A model generated the notes under the pieces. That model searched no databases and had not been told where the DNA came from. It was given only the letters and a program-made list of their open reading frames with translations. Below are positions 36,538 to 39,358 of a stretch of 39,358 nt of DNA, piece by piece (the first letter of the stretch is position 1; every line of letters begins with the position of its first letter). The stretch covers positions 1 through 39,358 of the forward strand of contig JAUWPE010000009.1 in assembly GCA_030611765.1 (NCBI GenBank), given 5' to 3'. The translations under genes and the position numbers were made by a program. The stretch is from Candidatus Cloacimonadota bacterium. GTDB lineage: Bacteria > Cloacimonadota > Cloacimonadia > JGIOTU-2.

Positions 36538-38631
36538 ATGCTAAATAACACAAGAAAATATAAAATATCGTTCATACTCATATTCATTCTGTTTATGAGT
36601 AGTATCTGCTTCGCAGAAACAGACTTAGAGAAAGCCACAAGAGATCAGTTAATGGAAATTATTAATGATGAACAAGTTGTTAATGATTTCATGAATGAAT
36701 TTTCAAAAGAAAATTTTAAAAGAATATCTCACAAACCCATCTCGAAAAATTTACGAGAAACCTCTGCAGTAGAGATGTATATAATCACTATTGATGAATA
36801 TGTAAATGCCTTTAATCAATTTGCAGAGCTAAAAAACAAAGAAGGTATAAATACAGAGGTAGTATCTACGACCGACATTGGAAATTCACCGGTATCAATT
36901 CGACTTTGGTTGAAAGAAATGAAACAGCAGAATGATTCATTGACGTATGTCCTTATCGGTGGAGATGAAACAGCCGTTCCTGTTAAAGATTTTAAATATT
37001 ATGACTGCGGTGTTGATTCTTGTAAAATTGCTACCACGGATTTTTATTATAGTAATGTTCTCTCTAAATGGCCCTTGGATGATAATATTTACTATATTGA
37101 TCCACATACGGATTTGTATGTTGGACGTGTTCCTGCGAGATGTGAAAAGGAAGTTGCAATGTTCACAGACAAATACATTTCATACAGATATAAATATACC
37201 CAATATACGGATGCAATGACATTTATCGCTACAAATATTCAAAAGATAAAAAATGCTACAGCAGATAACACCATGATCGATAATATTGCCTCGCATGTTC
37301 CTGACCATATCTCCAAAGATATGATCTACACTTATGACCTTATAGATACCGTGAATGGATGTGCACAACCGGTAGTTGACGAACTGAATAATAGAGATTT
37401 CAGTTTTCTTTATTTAGAATGCCATGGTGGTGATGCCTACTGCATTTATAATTCGGAATATGATGATGATTCGACTTGGGTTTGGAAGAGTTTTGGACCT
37501 AATAAACGAAATGATATTACAATAAACACAAGGCGTGTATCAGAAGGAGGAGGGTGGTATAATGATCTCACCGGAGATTCAACAGATTATTATTATGCAT
37601 CTCCTCCGGAGAAATATTGGCAATTAGAGGATAATGTGCCCAATACCCTAGGTCAAAATTATGTTACCTGGATTTCTTCTTGTTTTACTACGGATTTACT
37701 TCATTATCCAAGCCTATCCCAAGCAGTTCTTCGTGATACTTTGGGTGAAATTATTCAAACACATCATTATCCAGCGCAAGCCGGAGACGGTCCGATAAGA
37801 ATTCACGATTCCGAAATTCCGGAATGGGAAGAGAATCGTGTGCAGTGTATTTCCGAAGCCTTCTTTAATGAATTTGGCGGACCTGTTGCATTATATACCT
37901 CCTCCTGTCTTGATTATCCTTACTTGACTTATTTACTGGTTCAAGAATATTTCGATATGCTCTTTGAATATAATTTGCATACGCTTGGTTTGTTAACAAG
38001 AGATTGCTGGAAAATATGGTTTCAATACTTTCAAAATAATCGAGTGCTTAAGGAGATTTATGTTGGTTACACTTTATTTGGCGACCCAAGTATGGAGATA
38101 TGGTCCAAACAAGCAGAGAAACTGGTTACGATATGTAAGGGTGGCAATACTTTTAAAGCAATGGATTTCTCAGGAAATTCGGTTGCTGCCACCATTGTGG
38201 TTTTGGATGAAGACAAGAACATATTGGGAAGAGGAGAATCACCTTACACATATGCAGAAAGAATAAATGACGAATATATTATCACGTCCAATAGTCCTAA
38301 TTACCTGCAATCCTCTAATACGTTTTCCAAATTGAGAAGTATAACCCCAAAAACCGAATCAACAATTACAAATATAAAACTTCAAAATTTCCCCAATCCA
38401 TTTACTGCGGACACGGAGATAAGTTTTTCTCTGAAAGAACATTCGCATGTTAAAATAGTGATTTATAACGTAAAAGGTGAGCGTGTATCTACTCTTATGA
38501 ATGAAAATCGTGATTCAGGAATTCACACTATCGGGTGGGATGCCATGGATTTGAGCGCCGGTATTTACTTCATAAAATTGATGGTTAATGACAAAGTTTC
38601 CGATATTCACAAAACAATAATTCTGCGATAA
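36538..38631 (+). CDS. Secreted C25 family (gingipain-type) cysteine peptidase with sorting domain
   Basis: 697 aa. Signal peptide cleaved probably after Ala26, then a short pro-region. The caspase-like catalytic fold runs from YIITIDEY (81-88), GGDETAVP (141-148) and YVGRVPAR (194-201). The dyad is His296 in LECHGGD and Cys382 in ISSCFTTD, both intact. FGDPSMEIW (514-522) closes the domain, as in gingipains. An Ig-like stretch follows, and residues 618-697 (FPNPF ... LSAGIYFIKL ... KTIILR) form a type-A sorting tail. Export to the surface or medium by a type IX system is inferred. SD GGAGG. Ends before a terminator. Confidence 0.92.
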   Translation: MLNNTRKYKISFILIFILFMSSICFAETDLEKATRDQLMEIINDEQVVNDFMNEFSKENFKRISHKPISKNLRETSAVEMYIITIDEYVNAFNQFAELKNKEGINTEVVSTTDIGNSPVSIRLWLKEMKQQNDSLTYVLIGGDETAVPVKDFKYYDCGVDSCKIATTDFYYSNVLSKWPLDDNIYYIDPHTDLYVGRVPARCEKEVAMFTDKYISYRYKYTQYTDAMTFIATNIQKIKNATADNTMIDNIASHVPDHISKDMIYTYDLIDTVNGCAQPVVDELNNRDFSFLYLECHGGDAYCIYNSEYDDDSTWVWKSFGPNKRNDITINTRRVSEGGGWYNDLTGDSTDYYYASPPEKYWQLEDNVPNTLGQNYVTWISSCFTTDLLHYPSLSQAVLRDTLGEIIQTHHYPAQAGDGPIRIHDSEIPEWEENRVQCISEAFFNEFGGPVALYTSSCLDYPYLTYLLVQEYFDMLFEYNLHTLGLLTRDCWKIWFQYFQNNRVLKEIYVGYTLFGDPSMEIWSKQAEKLVTICKGGNTFKAMDFSGNSVAATIVVLDEDKNILGRGESPYTYAERINDEYIITSNSPNYLQSSNTFSKLRSITPKTESTITNIKLQNFPNPFTADTEISFSLKEHSHVKIVIYNVKGERVSTLMNENRDSGIHTIGWDAMDLSAGIYFIKLMVNDKVSDIHKTIILR

Positions 38632-38650
38632 GATAAGCAGTATAAATTAT

Positions 38651-38685
38651 AGACTCGAATGCATTACCTGTGTTCGAGTCTTTTT
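38651..38685. terminator. Intrinsic terminator between convergent genes
   Basis: Perfect 9-bp stem AGACTCGAA (38651-38659) / TTCGAGTCT (38673-38681) with a 13-nt loop and a TTTTT run on the + strand. It ends the secreted-peptidase operon. On the - strand the stem is followed by TATAATTTAT, so it may also serve the phosphatase gene, less efficiently. Confidence 0.85.
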
Positions 38686-38698
38686 CGTATGAAAATAA

Positions 38699-39358
38699 TC
38701 AACAGAATTTTGTATATAGTAATAATGTTCCAAACTGTAAACCGTAATCGCTTACAAATATCTTATCAATACCAAGATAAGAGAAAATACTTTCAAGAAG
38801 TATCGTTCCTGATAGCAGAACATCGGAACGGTGTGGATCAAAGGGAATAAGTCTTTCTATCTCTTTATAAGACAATTTTTTCCACAGATCTTTGAAATGA
38901 AGAACATCATCCAAAGTAAGAACCTGTTTGTGGACTTTTTCTGAAACCCATTCTTTCAAACCCTTTTTCACTGCAATAAGATTCGTTACTGTACCACCCA
39001 CACCGACAACTTCAAAGGAAGAGGGGACATGTTTCTGGATCTTGGACTGTGCCAATATATCCTGACAAAAAGCATATTTTTCCTCATCATTATCAAAAAG
39101 ATTGTTAAGTCTTCGAACTCCCATTTTTAAGCTAATTGAGAAATCCAGATCGCCATTTTTCACTATCACGAACTCAGTACTTCCACCACCAATATCAAAA
39201 ATAATGAGATTCTCATGCTCATCAAATTCGTGCTTATTTGCGAGATAGATATAGTAGATTTCCTGCTTTTCTGAAAGAATATGATATTTCAAATTGTATT
39301 TATTCAGAAGCCAGTTGGCAAGCTGTGAAATATTTTTCGCTTCCCGCGAAGCAGAAGT
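38699..39358 (-). CDS. Ppx/GppA family phosphatase, 3' part (5' end outside window)
   Basis: Exopolyphosphatase / guanosine pentaphosphatase family member of the actin-like ATPase fold, acting on polyphosphate or pppGpp. The frame is open to the window edge, where the first codons read TSASREAKN, the conserved TSA-REA block. The phosphate-loop motif IFDIGGGSTEF and a second GVGGTVTNL motif follow. About 219 residues are visible and the protein ends in LLLYTKFC, so it lacks the C-terminal HD domain of long Ppx forms and resembles the short group. Convergent with the C25 peptidase gene. Ppx and GppA cannot be told apart here. Confidence 0.92.
   Translation of the reverse strand, partial: TSASREAKNISQLANWLLNKYNLKYHILSEKQEIYYIYLANKHEFDEHENLIIFDIGGGSTEFVIVKNGDLDFSISLKMGVRRLNNLFDNDEEKYAFCQDILAQSKIQKHVPSSFEVVGVGGTVTNLIAVKKGLKEWVSEKVHKQVLTLDDVLHFKDLWKKLSYKEIERLIPFDPHRSDVLLSGTILLESIFSYLGIDKIFVSDYGLQFGTLLLYTKFC

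Noticed and set aside
38659-38850. 63-codon + strand frame starting in the terminator
   Set aside because: It starts in the terminator loop and runs antisense over the phosphatase gene, with no SD.

Overview
The window looks like bacterial chromosome of moderate to low GC. It is dominated by one of the longest conserved gene clusters in bacteria and followed by a short accessory region coding for secreted proteins. Two secreted peptidases end in the C-terminal Ig-like sorting tail typical of type IX secretion cargo (YPNPFNP / FPNPF start, GIY near the end), L17 carries a long charged tail, and the beta subunit has an insertion in its C-terminal half. This points to the FCB superphylum. Candidatus Cloacimonadota is my best guess, but that is inference, since no rRNA is present to settle it.

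Layout. 1-987: 3' part of cysS. 1093-1483: promoter and four tRNA genes (Thr-UGU, Tyr-GUA, Gly-UCC, Thr-GGU) running straight into tuf. 1511-3690: tuf, rpmG, tRNA-Trp, secE, nusG. 3705-13962: rplKAJL and rpoBC. 13963-16940: rpsL, rpsG, fusA (str operon without its own tuf). 16953-31624+: the S10, spc and alpha operons in canonical order, rpsJ to rplQ, including secY, adk, map, infA and rpmJ. All genes from cysS to rplQ lie on the + strand with short gaps or overlaps. Tandem hairpins at 32299-32374 close the cluster.

32375-38685: accessory region on the + strand. A leader of about 190 bp containing a long dyad and a small SD-preceded ORF occurs twice (32517-32704 and 33816-34014), each time just upstream of a gene for a signal-peptide protein that resembles a beta-propeller. 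The second propeller gene is translationally coupled to an M23 metallopeptidase gene, which is followed 11 nt later by a C25 (gingipain-type) cysteine peptidase gene. A terminator at 38651-38685 separates this from a convergent Ppx/GppA phosphatase gene that leaves the window at its right edge.

How it fits together: the first 32 kb supplies the core of transcription (beta, beta', alpha, NusG), translation (EF-Tu, EF-G, IF-1, 29 ribosomal proteins, five tRNAs), protein export (SecY, SecE) and nascent-chain processing (Map). The accessory segment probably builds an exported, surface-anchored or released proteolytic module. The duplicated leader with its conserved short ORF is the least explained element and the best candidate for something undescribed.
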